Below the pieces are notes generated by a model. That model was not told the origin of the DNA. It did not search any database and saw nothing but the letters and a program-made list of their open reading frames with translations. DNA of 64,000 nucleotides from Methanobacterium sp. BRmetb2 (GTDB lineage Archaea; Methanobacteriota; Methanobacteria; Methanobacteriales; Methanobacteriaceae). The position numbers and the translations under genes are program-made. The stretch covers positions 1,879,501 through 1,943,500 of the forward strand of contig CP022705.1 of assembly GCA_003491285.1 (NCBI GenBank), given 5' to 3'. This document shows, in pieces, positions 54,783 through 63,490 of the stretch (position 1 is the first letter of the stretch; every line of letters starts with the position of its first letter).

Positions 54783-56282
54783 TCAGAATTTAACTGGTGA
54801 CTCTAATCCAGCCATTTTAACGCCAGTTAGAGCTGATGCTTCTATAGTCATTGACCTTAAATCGTCTTTTTCCAGTTTGAGTACATCAGTGTTTCCCGCT
54901 TGCTGGGTCAGCATACATATTTCTTCAGTCATTGCTTCGATATATCTTGCAACTCTTTTACCGCCTTCAATATAGTCTAAACGTCTTCTAAGTTGTGGAT
55001 CTTGTGTGGCTATACCTTTTCTGCAAGTTCCAGCATAACACATCTGGCAAACTCTGCAACCAATAGAAACCAGAGCTGAAGTTGCAATATAAACTGCATC
55101 AGCACCAAGAGCTATGGCTTTAGCAACATCAGCACCGTTGCGTATTCCTCCTCCTGCTACTAGGCTTATTTCTTCCCTTAAGTTTACCTGTTTGAGGGCT
55201 TCATCAGCTTCAACAATTGCGGCTATGGTTGGCACACCTGAATGTTCAGTTACCACATCAGGTCCTGCACCAGTTCCACCCTGCATTCCGTCTACAACGA
55301 TCATGTCTGCCCCTGCTTTTGCTGCTATTTTAACATCGTCACTTACTCTTCCTGAGGTAAATTTGACAATTATTGGGACTTTCCAATCAGTAATTTCTCT
55401 TAACTGTGAGATTTTCATGCTCAGATCTTCAGGTCCTACAATATCCATATGTCGGGCTGGACTAAGTGCATCGGTTCCTTCAGGGATCATTCTGATTTTG
55501 GACACTTCCGCTGTAACTTTTTCACCTAATAAGTGTCCGCCCATACCTGATTTAGCTCCTTGGCCAATTTTTATTTCTACTGCATCAGACTTGTTTAGAT
55601 AATCAGCAGATACACCAAATCGTCCTGAAGCATATTGTGCTATGAGTTTTGATGCGTATTTTCTCTCTTCGGGAAGCATTCCACCTTCACCAGTGTTGGT
55701 TGCTGTGCCAGAGAGAGTGGCACCCATGGCTAGGGCAATTTTTGCCTCCTTACTTAATGCTCCAAATGACATGGCAGCAATCATTATAGGTGTATCTAGT
55801 ACCAGAGGATTTTCAGCATATCTATTTCCCAGAACCACCTTGGTGTTGCAGGGCTCCCGGTATTTATCAATTGGAGGTCGGGACACTTGTGCTGGTACTA
55901 TTACCAGGTCGTCAAAGGTAGGTATAACTCTGGTTGCTCCGCAGCCTCTTACTTTGTAAGAACCTTCTGTTGATTTTCTATTAATCTCCACCAAATCAGC
56001 AAAGGACCATACATTTCTCCTATCTTCTGGAACTGCGTTGACTTCGATTGCACTGTTCGGACACATTTCTTCACATATTCTGCATCCAACACAGTTTTCA
56101 TGATGTATAGGGTATGGTTCGTCATCAATAATTTCGTAAACGTCATGTGGACAGTTGTTATAACAAGAGTAACAGTTTTTACAGAGTTCTTCACTGCGAT
56201 TGTCACAGAGATACCAGCAGCATCCTGGTCGGTCGAAGTTTCGTTTACATAGATCTCTGCTTCTTTCAACTTTAAATGGCAT
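54783..56282 (-). CDS. gltB2: Glutamate synthase FMN domain protein with N-terminal ferredoxin domain
   Basis: This is the central synthase domain of archaeal split glutamate synthase. Residues 34-44 and 64-74 contain CKNCYSCYNNC and CVGCRICEEMC, two [4Fe-4S] motifs, after an extra Cys cluster (CCWYLC). The FMN barrel includes PIMIAAMSFGALSKEAK and VDGMQGGTGAGP, and the CRVCQMCYAGTC motif binds the [3Fe-4S] cluster. GGGGGTAAATAA lies before the ATG, overlapping the stop of the FrhB-like gene. It is the last gene of the operon. Confidence 0.92.
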   Translation of the reverse strand: MPFKVERSRDLCKRNFDRPGCCWYLCDNRSEELCKNCYSCYNNCPHDVYEIIDDEPYPIHHENCVGCRICEEMCPNSAIEVNAVPEDRRNVWSFADLVEINRKSTEGSYKVRGCGATRVIPTFDDLVIVPAQVSRPPIDKYREPCNTKVVLGNRYAENPLVLDTPIMIAAMSFGALSKEAKIALAMGATLSGTATNTGEGGMLPEERKYASKLIAQYASGRFGVSADYLNKSDAVEIKIGQGAKSGMGGHLLGEKVTAEVSKIRMIPEGTDALSPARHMDIVGPEDLSMKISQLREITDWKVPIIVKFTSGRVSDDVKIAAKAGADMIVVDGMQGGTGAGPDVVTEHSGVPTIAAIVEADEALKQVNLREEISLVAGGGIRNGADVAKAIALGADAVYIATSALVSIGCRVCQMCYAGTCRKGIATQDPQLRRRLDYIEGGKRVARYIEAMTEEICMLTQQAGNTDVLKLEKDDLRSMTIEASALTGVKMAGLESPVKF

Positions 56283-57410
56283 TTATTTACCCCCTGTGTT
56301 TGTTTCAATCTTTGTCAATGATTTAAATATTGGACATGCAGCATATTTAGTTCCTGATGCTTCAAGAACATCTGCAACATTATTTGTCAGTTTAGGCACT
56401 GGTTTCCACGGTTCAGTGGAACTTTTATCCACCACTATCACATTATCTATAATTTTATTTGAGAGAGCATAGCTTAGAAGTGCAGTGGCCACTCCTCCAT
56501 CTTGTCCGTTGATCATGGGTGCTTTTGCTGAAAGTATTTTTATATAATCTCCAAAGGGGTTTCTTTCAGATTCCTCTTTATTTACAATTTTTTCTGAGAC
56601 GTAAGTTCTAGGACAGGCGACATAACAAGCATTACATCCTTCTGGACATTCACCTTTAATTTCTGGTTTACGATCCTCTATTTTAATAATATTTTCGGGA
56701 CATGCACAGAAACACGCCCCACAAAGTACGCAAGCGCCAATATCTACAACATCTCCTTTTAAATCTTTGAATTGGCACGCAGAGACTTCTGATTCAAAAT
56801 CTTCTTCAGGCATAAGTCTTCTGGAGATTACGGGTCTGCCTACTTTTTCTCTTTTCCCTATTTCGATTTTGTTATCTTTCTTTTTGCCAATGGCTAATTT
56901 TTCCATTAACATTAATCCTTTATCTGAAATAGGTTTGGTTTGAATATACTTATCTTTTACAGCATTTTCAACTAATTTTAAACCTTTTTCTGTTCTAATT
57001 ATGATTGTTGACCATTCTTCTGGAGAACCTACTGATCCAACGGATATGTCTGATAGTTCCGAGGTGAAATCCATACATATTTGACAACTCTTTCGGATGC
57101 ATTTTTTAGCCTCTTCAAGAGGAATTTTGAAAACCTTATCCTGGGTTAAGAAGAACCATACATAACCTTTTTCAATCCTACACTCCTGGATATCTTTCAT
57201 GTCAATATTGTACTGGTTCAATAATTCTTTCATATAATTATATGAAAAGTTTTCCATACAAAAAAGGCCGATAGAGATTTCTATTGGGAATTCTCCTACA
57301 ATATCATGATATTTCTCCATTTTGGAAGCAGCGAGAATCTGACAAGGTGTTCCTACCATGGCAACTTTGCCAGGATTATTCTTGTTTTGTATATTTCCTT
57401 CTATCATCAT
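56283..57410 (-). CDS. FrhB-like F420-reducing subunit with halves in permuted order
   Basis: Residues 15-200 match the C-terminal half of F420-hydrogenase beta subunit: KVAMVGTPCQILAASK, GLFCMENFSYNYMKEL, SCQICMDFTSELSDISVGSVGSP. Residues 225-270 hold two [4Fe-4S] motifs (CVLCGACFCAC and CPEGCNACYVAC). Residues 290-366 match the N-terminal half: SAKAPMINGQDGGVATALLSYAL, WKPVPKLTNNVADVLEASGTKY. Canonical FrhB has these halves in the opposite order. The ATG overlaps the gltB3 stop by 4 bases with GGAGGA upstream, so no upstream exon is missing. Its place in the glutamate synthase operon suggests F420H2 as electron donor. Confidence 0.85.
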   Translation of the reverse strand: MMIEGNIQNKNNPGKVAMVGTPCQILAASKMEKYHDIVGEFPIEISIGLFCMENFSYNYMKELLNQYNIDMKDIQECRIEKGYVWFFLTQDKVFKIPLEEAKKCIRKSCQICMDFTSELSDISVGSVGSPEEWSTIIIRTEKGLKLVENAVKDKYIQTKPISDKGLMLMEKLAIGKKKDNKIEIGKREKVGRPVISRRLMPEEDFESEVSACQFKDLKGDVVDIGACVLCGACFCACPENIIKIEDRKPEIKGECPEGCNACYVACPRTYVSEKIVNKEESERNPFGDYIKILSAKAPMINGQDGGVATALLSYALSNKIIDNVIVVDKSSTEPWKPVPKLTNNVADVLEASGTKYAACPIFKSLTKIETNTGGK

Positions 57411-58096
57411 CCTTCCTCCGATTCTTCGCCGTAGAATGGGCGTTTACTTAATGGGACAATTTTTTTAAATTTTTCATATTCATATTCATCTAAATCGAGT
57501 CCATAATTTGGTAAAAGTTCTTTAAGTTCTTTTTCATCGTCTTTGTCTATTTCAACTACTTTAGCATTTTTTCCCAAGCTTTTAATGTTTCCACGGACGT
57601 ATATTGCTCCTCGAATAATTGATTCACCAGCATCTTCTGCCAGATCTCCTAAAATGATTATCCGTCCGCCCATCATAAACAGTCCAGTCATAAAACCAGA
57701 ATTTCCACCTATTATTATGGTACCATTTTTCATTATCTCGCCGGTACGGGATCCTACATCTCTTTTTACGACAACTGTACCACCATATATACCTTGACCT
57801 ACTCCATCACCAGCAGATCCATCAATTATTACTTCGCCTGCAGTCATGTTATCAGCAGGGAACCAACCAGCATTCCCATTTATGTGTAATTTAGCATCAT
57901 GTATCATTGTCCCTACAAAGTAACCTGCACTTCCATCTATTATCACTTCTACCCCTTTGGTTAATCCAGCCACAAGGTAATGCATGGCGTTTGGGTTTTT
58001 GATTATGATACGATCATATTGGGTTGAAGCCTTTTTTATTTCCCGATTGATGTCCCGTGGTTCTTTTTTGTTGGCGTCTATTTCAATTTCACGCAT
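57407..58096 (-). CDS. gltB3: Glutamate synthase GXGXG-domain subunit
   Basis: This 229-residue protein is the C-terminal beta-helix (GXGXG) domain of glutamate synthase as a separate chain. Repeats such as DGSAGYFVGTMIHDA, NGNAGWFPADN, DGSAGDGVGQGIYGG and GGNSGFMTGLFMMGG are clear. It is a structural element in the full enzyme. GGTGAGTTTC precedes the ATG at 58096; the GTG at 58105 lies in that site. It overlaps the FrhB-like gene by 4 bases. Confidence 0.93.
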   Translation of the reverse strand: MREIEIDANKKEPRDINREIKKASTQYDRIIIKNPNAMHYLVAGLTKGVEVIIDGSAGYFVGTMIHDAKLHINGNAGWFPADNMTAGEVIIDGSAGDGVGQGIYGGTVVVKRDVGSRTGEIMKNGTIIIGGNSGFMTGLFMMGGRIIILGDLAEDAGESIIRGAIYVRGNIKSLGKNAKVVEIDKDDEKELKELLPNYGLDLDEYEYEKFKKIVPLSKRPFYGEESEEG

Positions 58097-58119
58097 GAAA
58101 CTCACCTTTTTTATAATTA

Positions 58120-59037
58120 TTATATTTCGTATACTCTAACTTCTCCAGGGGAGATTTGTTCAACATCATGAGTATCCATTACTTCTCTAAGAGAAACTTC
58201 TTCTGATGCTATGGCAAAAAGATCATCATTTTCAGCCATAACACCAGGTCTAAGACCTAACTGATCTTTGGCTATACCAACACCATTTGGTGTTCCAACT
58301 ACATAGGAGAATGGACCATCCATATCTTTTACAGACTGTTCAAGTGTTTCCTCAAGGGAATATCCTTCAGATAGTTTATTTGCCACGTAGTGAACAATGC
58401 ATTCAGTATCATTATTGGTTTCAAAAATATGGCCCTTTCTTTCCAGTGGATCTCTTATCTTCCAATAATTGGTGATTTGACCATTGTGAACTACAGTAAT
58501 GTCTGGAATTATATAGCTCTGGAAGGGGTGTGCATGGTAACGATCAACAATACTTTCAGTTGAAAATCGGGTATGGCCTATGGCGTGGGTACCCATTTTA
58601 GATCGAGTATCATACCTTTGGGCTATTTCTTCCACTGATCCTACATCTTTAATCATCTCAAAAGAGTGACTACCATTTAAAACTATAACATTCTCTATCT
58701 TATCAATATCCATTATCAATGGTTTTAATTCTGAAAAGGATTCCAGACTAATTTTACATCGGTATATATTATAGTCTTCCACAGAAGGAATTATCTCCTC
58801 AGTTTTTATAGGACTTGCAAGTTCAACAGTTTCTTTAACCTTTTCCAGTAGACCTATTTTTTCTTTTAATTCAATGTTTAGTAAATATTCATTTTTAGCT
58901 AAACCTAAACCACCGTAAATGGCGAAACCTGCTGAATCCGGTCCTCTATGCTGTAGGGCTTTGAGCATTTTAGTCATAGCATCTCCTACAGGGTGAAGTT
59001 TTTTGTCTTTAAATACGACTCCTGCTATTCCACACAA
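58120..59037 (-). CDS. gltB1: Glutamate synthase glutaminase (class II amidotransferase) subunit
   Basis: The protein starts MCGIAGVVF with the catalytic Cys at position 2, and contains LQHRGPDSAGFAIY, GHTRFSTES, HNGQITNYW and NNDTECIVHYV, the class II amidotransferase core. Its 305-aa length fits a free-standing glutaminase domain. It supplies ammonia to the synthase domain. It overlaps the end of pdxT by 13 bases and precedes gltB3 by 23 bases. Confidence 0.93.
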   Translation of the reverse strand: MCGIAGVVFKDKKLHPVGDAMTKMLKALQHRGPDSAGFAIYGGLGLAKNEYLLNIELKEKIGLLEKVKETVELASPIKTEEIIPSVEDYNIYRCKISLESFSELKPLIMDIDKIENVIVLNGSHSFEMIKDVGSVEEIAQRYDTRSKMGTHAIGHTRFSTESIVDRYHAHPFQSYIIPDITVVHNGQITNYWKIRDPLERKGHIFETNNDTECIVHYVANKLSEGYSLEETLEQSVKDMDGPFSYVVGTPNGVGIAKDQLGLRPGVMAENDDLFAIASEEVSLREVMDTHDVEQISPGEVRVYEI

Positions 59038-59603
59038 TTTAATACCTCCTTTATGAAGTATTCATGGAGTTTTGTATTGCCAGTAAGCTCTGGATGGAAA
59101 GCTGTGGCAATATATTTTCCTTTTTTTACTCCAACTATTTTTTCGTCAATTTTTGCAATAATCTTGGTGTTTTGACCAACTTTTTTTACATATGGTGCTC
59201 TAATAAAAATACCAGGGAATTGGTGGTTCAATAACTCAATTTCCTCTTCAAAAGATTCTTTTTGACTTCCAAAACCATTTCTTTTAACTTCCATATCGAT
59301 TAATTCAAGAAGTGGTTGTTCATAATCGGTTTTAGTTGCAAGTAAAACCATTCCAGCACATGTTCCAAATATGGGGATTTCTTTTTTTATTATGGCATCT
59401 TTAACACCATTTTTAATCATTAATTTTCCCATGGTTGTGCTTTCTCCCCCTGAAATTATTAATCCATCACATTGTAATATTTGAGAAGCTAATTTGACTT
59501 TATTAACATTGGCTTCCACGTTCATTTTTTTTAAAGCCTTTCTAGTCATTTCAACGTGTTCAGAGACGTCTCCTTGAAGATCTAATATTCCTATGGTTAT
59601 CAT
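59025..59603 (-). CDS. pdxT: Pyridoxal 5'-phosphate synthase glutaminase subunit PdxT
   Basis: This class I glutaminase provides ammonia for PLP synthesis by PdxS. Motifs are GILDLQGDVSEHVEM, ISGGESTTMGKLM, FGTCAGMVLLA (nucleophile Cys) and ATAFHPELTGNTKLHEYF (His and Glu). PdxS is not adjacent. It is the first gene of the glutamate synthase operon, preceded by an NrpR-like operator. The length of 192 aa is normal. Confidence 0.93.
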   Translation of the reverse strand: MITIGILDLQGDVSEHVEMTRKALKKMNVEANVNKVKLASQILQCDGLIISGGESTTMGKLMIKNGVKDAIIKKEIPIFGTCAGMVLLATKTDYEQPLLELIDMEVKRNGFGSQKESFEEEIELLNHQFPGIFIRAPYVKKVGQNTKIIAKIDEKIVGVKKGKYIATAFHPELTGNTKLHEYFIKEVLNCVE

Positions 59604-59678
59604 GTTTATGCCTTCGATTTATTAATGACTGATTTATTGTGTATAATTATTAGGGTTAATTGGTAATATTCTAATTAT

Positions 59679-59709
59679 ATTATATAAATTTACCGGAAAT
59701 TTATTTCCG
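59679..59709 (-). promoter_or_regulatory. pdxT-glt promoter with NrpR-type operator
   Basis: The palindrome CGGAAATTTATTTCCG (59694-59709) contains GGAA-N6-TTCC, the consensus of the archaeal nitrogen repressor NrpR. On the minus strand it lies 4-5 bases upstream of the TATA box AATTTATATAATA (about 59679-59690), about 80 bases before the pdxT ATG. Binding here would block TBP/TFB at the promoter. Confidence 0.7.
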
Positions 59710-60004
59710 ATAACATTGGTTTTTTGAAAATAATTTTTTATATCATAATAAAACTATACAATGTTCAAAAATTAGGTCTTAAATATAATATGATTGAACA
59801 TTTATATAAATTTTTGGGAGCATCAAATATAGAATTTTCAAAAAATCAATTGTTTATCATTTCATGATAATAATACAAATTCGCCCTATAAAATTCAAAT
59901 CACTAAAATCAAAAAAAGTAAATGCAATAATTAATAAATAAATCCTTAAAAATAAGATATTTTTTTATTTCAAATGATTATATAGCTTTTTGAAATAAGA
60001 TAAT
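59710..60004. other. Intergenic region with inverted repeat and hairpin
   Basis: AATGTTCAA (59760-59768) and TTGAACATT (59794-59802) form a 9-bp inverted repeat that adjoins a TTTATATAAA box (59801-59810). A hairpin TTATCAT-ttc-ATGATAA lies at 59854-59870. No protein gene is visible. The hairpin may end mdh; the TATA-like box may serve pdxT or an unknown small RNA. Confidence 0.4.
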
Positions 60005-60970
60005 CTATTTTTTATAAATTTTCAATAATTCTTGAGTGGAAGTTTTAACGAATTCAGCTGCACTCATAAAATCTTCTTTTTCATTTTTATTCATACTAAT
60101 AGGAATTATACCTTCAATACCCTTTCTTCCGAGTTTAACTGGAACGCCAAGACATATATCAGTAATACCTTCAATTTCCCCTTCAAGATAGGCAGAAACG
60201 GTTAAAATCTTCTTTTCATCATTTAAAATAGTTGTAACTAGATTTGATATGGCAAAAGCAGGCCCATATTCAGTTGCGCCCTTTTTACTAATAATATCGC
60301 TGCCTGCGTTAATCACCTTTTGAATGGTTGCTTGGATGTCCAGTGATTTGTAACCAGTAAAGTAATCCCAGGTAGAATAACTTTCTAAAGGTATACCTCC
60401 GATAGATGTTAAACTTATTAAAGGAACCATCTGTGGGCCGTGTTGACCTATAACTCTGGTGTGAATTTCGCTTACATGGACATTGAAGTGTTTTGCCATT
60501 AAATTTCTGAGCCTAAGTGAATCCAAGTGGTTTCCAAGACCTATCACCCTATTTTTTTGAAAACCAGATTTTTTTAAAGCCACATATGTCATTATATCTA
60601 CAGGGTTAGTCACAACTAGTATAATTGAATCAGGAGCAATTTCAGCAATTTGTTCAGAATATTTAGCAGTTATTCTTGCATTAATTGCTGCAAGATCCAT
60701 TCGTTCCATGTCAGGGGTTCGAGGTATTCCAGAAGTTAAAACAACTATATCTGAATTTTCAATTGCTTCAACATCATAAGATGAATCAATTTTTACATCC
60801 ACCCCTTTAGCAGCTAATGCATCATTTATGTCCATTAAATGTCCTTCTACTTTACCAATACTCTCTTTTCGTGAAATAAGTGTTAATTCTGCCACTGAAT
60901 TTTCTTCTGCTAAACAAAAAGCTGCTTCACTGCCTACCCTGCCTGAAGCTCCTATTATACTCACTTTCAA
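60005..60970 (-). CDS. mdh: Malate dehydrogenase (LDH-like)
   Basis: This 321-residue NAD(P)-dependent dehydrogenase has the Rossmann loop IGASGRVGSEAAFCLAEE, VTNPVDIMTYVALKKSGF, GLGNHLDSLRLRNLMA and the catalytic IHTRVIGQHGPQMVPL His. The substrate-discriminating loop TSGIPRTPDMERMDL has Arg residues expected for malate. In methanogens, it serves the reductive partial TCA route. The end is not followed closely by another gene. Confidence 0.93.
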   Translation of the reverse strand: MKVSIIGASGRVGSEAAFCLAEENSVAELTLISRKESIGKVEGHLMDINDALAAKGVDVKIDSSYDVEAIENSDIVVLTSGIPRTPDMERMDLAAINARITAKYSEQIAEIAPDSIILVVTNPVDIMTYVALKKSGFQKNRVIGLGNHLDSLRLRNLMAKHFNVHVSEIHTRVIGQHGPQMVPLISLTSIGGIPLESYSTWDYFTGYKSLDIQATIQKVINAGSDIISKKGATEYGPAFAISNLVTTILNDEKKILTVSAYLEGEIEGITDICLGVPVKLGRKGIEGIIPISMNKNEKEDFMSAAEFVKTSTQELLKIYKK

Positions 60971-61159
60971 GATTACACCTGCTCTAAGATTAAATTAATA
61001 TTTTCTAAAAAAAGTTCAATTTCACAATTTTGAATTATTTTAATAAAAAGTCTTTAATTCCATATTGTTATTAAGAATTTAGGCATGAACCTTTTTAAAG
61101 TCTATGTTTTTAATAAAATATTCTATTTCTATTTATCCGTGATTATTACTGAAATTAAA

Positions 61160-61720
61160 CTAAAATTTCTTTAGATAATTTTCTGCAACTTTTCTAACAT
61201 AGCCACTCTTATCATTCAAAGCTTCTTTTAGAGGTTCTACTGCACGTTCATCCCCAATATTACCTAAGGCCCATGCAGCTCCACCACGTACAAATCCGCT
61301 TTCATCTTTAAGAGCCTTTATTAGAGGTTTAACCGCATCTTTGTCTCCTATACTTCCTAAGGCCCATGCAGCTCCACCACGAACCCTCCAGTCAGCATCA
61401 TCTAGTAAATTGACTAGTGGTTCTACAGCGTCTTTACCCATTTTAGATAGAGCCCCTGAAGTTTCTCTTCTGACCCATTTATTTTCATCATTCAAAGTTT
61501 CAATCAAAGGTTCAATAGCTCTGCTATCCCCAATATTTCCTAAAACATGGGCTGCTCCTCTTCTTACATTTTTATTTGCATCATTTAATGCATTTATCAG
61601 AGGATCTACTGCGGGTTCACCAATTTCAACAAGAAGATCTGAAACTTGAACTCTAACATGTTCATCGTCATCCTTTAAAGTCTCAATAAGCCTGTCCACA
61701 TTTTTTTTCTTCTCCATCAT
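61160..61720 (-). CDS. HEAT-repeat (PBS-lyase type) protein
   Basis: This 186-residue protein consists of about six HEAT-like repeats, each with the pattern D-V-R-R/G-A-A-x-A/V-L-G-x-I-G-D, for example VRRGAAHVLGNIGDSRAIEPL, VRGGAAWALGSIGDKDAVKPL and VRGGAAWALGNIGDERAVEPL. Such proteins act as protein-binding scaffolds or phycobilin-lyase relatives; the partner is unknown. Start may be 61720 or 61717. Tandem repeats may vary in number by recombination. Confidence 0.8.
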   Translation of the reverse strand: MMEKKKNVDRLIETLKDDDEHVRVQVSDLLVEIGEPAVDPLINALNDANKNVRRGAAHVLGNIGDSRAIEPLIETLNDENKWVRRETSGALSKMGKDAVEPLVNLLDDADWRVRGGAAWALGSIGDKDAVKPLIKALKDESGFVRGGAAWALGNIGDERAVEPLKEALNDKSGYVRKVAENYLKKF

Positions 61721-62071
61721 ATCACGCTCAAAAAAATTAATTAAGGTTCAAATAATAATTCACAGAGTCCTATATCATATAATATTGTTTTTGATATAAC
61801 TTAAACATAACGCCATTTATAACAGCTGAAAACTAACGAAATTAAATAATTAACTTTATTGTAATTTAGCAGGGCATCCTTGAAAGATATTTAAAAACTG
61901 AATTATGTTCAATTAAATAAGAAAAAATAATCTAATTAACTACAAACTAATAAAGAAATTAATTAAAAATAAAAAATAATACATTTACAAAAAATAAAGA
62001 GTGAGTAATCATAATCCAAAAAGGATTACAAAATAAAATCAAATATAGTTTCAATCATTTTTTTTAAATTA
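61721..62071. other. AT-rich intergenic region with a short hairpin
   Basis: This stretch lies between the TPR gene and the HEAT gene, both on the minus strand. TAATCC (62012-62017) and GGATTA (62023-62028) form a 6-bp hairpin about 45 bases after the TPR stop (minus strand), followed by T-rich sequence on that strand, a possible weak terminator. Nothing else is seen. Confidence 0.4.
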
Positions 62072-63058
62072 TTATCCACTATAAAGTGTATTTATTAAGT
62101 CTATAGCAACAGATTCTCCTTCTTGATCATCTAATCTTTTGAAAATTCCTACAGATTTCTTAAACACTTTATACATGGTTTCTTGATCATTTAATACATA
62201 ACAGACACTTCCCATTAAAAGTAATGATAAAGCTTCTCCTTTTTCATCATTATTTTCATGGAATATATTAAAAGAATCTTTGAATGTTTTAAGTGCTTTA
62301 TCACTTTCACCCCTTTTTAATAGGACATCTCCAATCAACAGACCTATTGTGGCTTTACCTGTTTTATCACCTATTAATTCAGAGTTTACATAAGCATCTT
62401 TCAGATAAGTTATAGGATCTTTCTCTTGAGAGTAAGTTTCGTACATATGCACATTTTCTAGTATTTTAATAACATCATCTAATTTTGCACCTAATTTTTC
62501 ATAGTCTATCGCATCTCTCGGAATGGTTGAGCGTGATGGATAAATTATATAAGATTCTTCATCTTTTAAATCTTCAGTTTTTGGTATTTGAGCAAGTTCT
62601 TCTTCTATTTCCTTATCCTTATCATGAAGTGGGTTTTTTGTTTTAATGTTATTTTTCATTGATCTTTTATATTCTTGCAGTGAGAGGACATCATCCAGCT
62701 TTTCTTGAATATCATCACTTAATGGTGATTTTAGTGAGGAGTATATTTTGAAGGATTTTTGGTAATGTTTTAGTGCTTTTTCTAGGTTGCGGTTGGTTAG
62801 GTAGGTGTCTCCTATCAGGTTTTGGGTGTATGCTTCTCCTTCAGGGAATTGAAGTTTTTCATATACCTCCTGTGCTTCTTTAAAATATTCAAGAGCTTCT
62901 TCTATTTGGTTGTTTTCCAGATATATTACTCCTATGTCGATTAGCGTATCTGCTTCGTGCTCCTGATATTCATGCAGTCTTTTTTCATAATTTTTTAAAG
63001 CACTATTTTTATCTTCAAAAGAGTCAAATATTCCTAATATTACCAGATTTTTCAACAT
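62072..63058 (-). CDS. TPR-repeat protein
   Basis: This 328-residue protein has TPR units in two groups, about residues 30-120 (EALEYFKEAQEVYEKLQFPEGEAY, NLEKALKHYQKSFKIYSSLKSP) and 220-325 (SDKALKTFKDSFNIFHENND), joined by a charged linker. The N-terminus MLKNLVILGIFDSFEDKNSALKNYEKRL resembles the neighbouring gene. TPR proteins bind partners; no enzymatic domain is seen. It lies 18 bases after the second TPR gene. Confidence 0.8.
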   Translation of the reverse strand: MLKNLVILGIFDSFEDKNSALKNYEKRLHEYQEHEADTLIDIGVIYLENNQIEEALEYFKEAQEVYEKLQFPEGEAYTQNLIGDTYLTNRNLEKALKHYQKSFKIYSSLKSPLSDDIQEKLDDVLSLQEYKRSMKNNIKTKNPLHDKDKEIEEELAQIPKTEDLKDEESYIIYPSRSTIPRDAIDYEKLGAKLDDVIKILENVHMYETYSQEKDPITYLKDAYVNSELIGDKTGKATIGLLIGDVLLKRGESDKALKTFKDSFNIFHENNDEKGEALSLLLMGSVCYVLNDQETMYKVFKKSVGIFKRLDDQEGESVAIDLINTLYSG

Positions 63059-63316
63059 ACTATCATCAACAAAGTATTATGACTCATCAACTAGTTCCAT
63101 AGTTTGCTTTGCTTTTTCAGTATCTTTAATTTTCTCGAATAATTCATTTTTTAATGGTGATTTTAGTGAGGAGTATATTTTGAAGGATTTTTGGTAATGT
63201 TTTAGTGCTTTTTCTAGGTTGCGGTTGGTTAGGTAGGTGTCTCCTATCAGGTTTTGGGTGTATGCTTCTCCTTCAGGGAATTGAAGTTTTTCATATACTT
63301 CCTGTGCTTCTTTAAA
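62719..63316 (-). repeat. Pair of near-identical TPR-coding blocks
   Basis: A run of 148 identical bases occurs at 62719-62866 and 63151-63298 (offset 432), then one mismatch and 17 more identical bases. The blocks encode the same TPR module in two neighbouring genes, while flanking parts of the genes have diverged. This indicates recent duplication or gene conversion. Confidence 0.85.
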
Positions 63317-63490
63317 TTTTGTTAGGGCTTCTTCTATTTGGTTGTCTTCCAGGTATATTACTCCTATGTCGATTAATATATCTGCTTCATGTTCCCGATA
63401 TTCATCCAACCTTTTTTTATAATTTTTTAAAGCACCATTTTTCCCTCTAAATGTGTCAAATATCCCAATTAATAACATTGCTTTCCACAT
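63077..63490 (-). CDS. Short TPR-repeat protein, paralogue of the next gene
   Basis: This 137-residue protein begins MWKAMLLIGIFDTFRGKNGALKNYKKRLDEY, close to the start of the 328-residue TPR gene, and has the same repeat EALTKFKEAQEVYEKLQFPEGEA plus NLEKALKHYQKSFKIYSSLKSP. It ends shortly after the repeats, so it lacks the second TPR group of its neighbour. It may be a truncated duplicate or a stand-alone adaptor. Function unknown. Confidence 0.75.
   Translation of the reverse strand: MWKAMLLIGIFDTFRGKNGALKNYKKRLDEYREHEADILIDIGVIYLEDNQIEEALTKFKEAQEVYEKLQFPEGEAYTQNLIGDTYLTNRNLEKALKHYQKSFKIYSSLKSPLKNELFEKIKDTEKAKQTMELVDES

Noticed and set aside
55949..56308. 119-codon minus-strand frame overlapping gltB2
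   Set aside because: Different frame over the conserved ferredoxin region of gltB2; composition not protein-like and no ribosome binding site.
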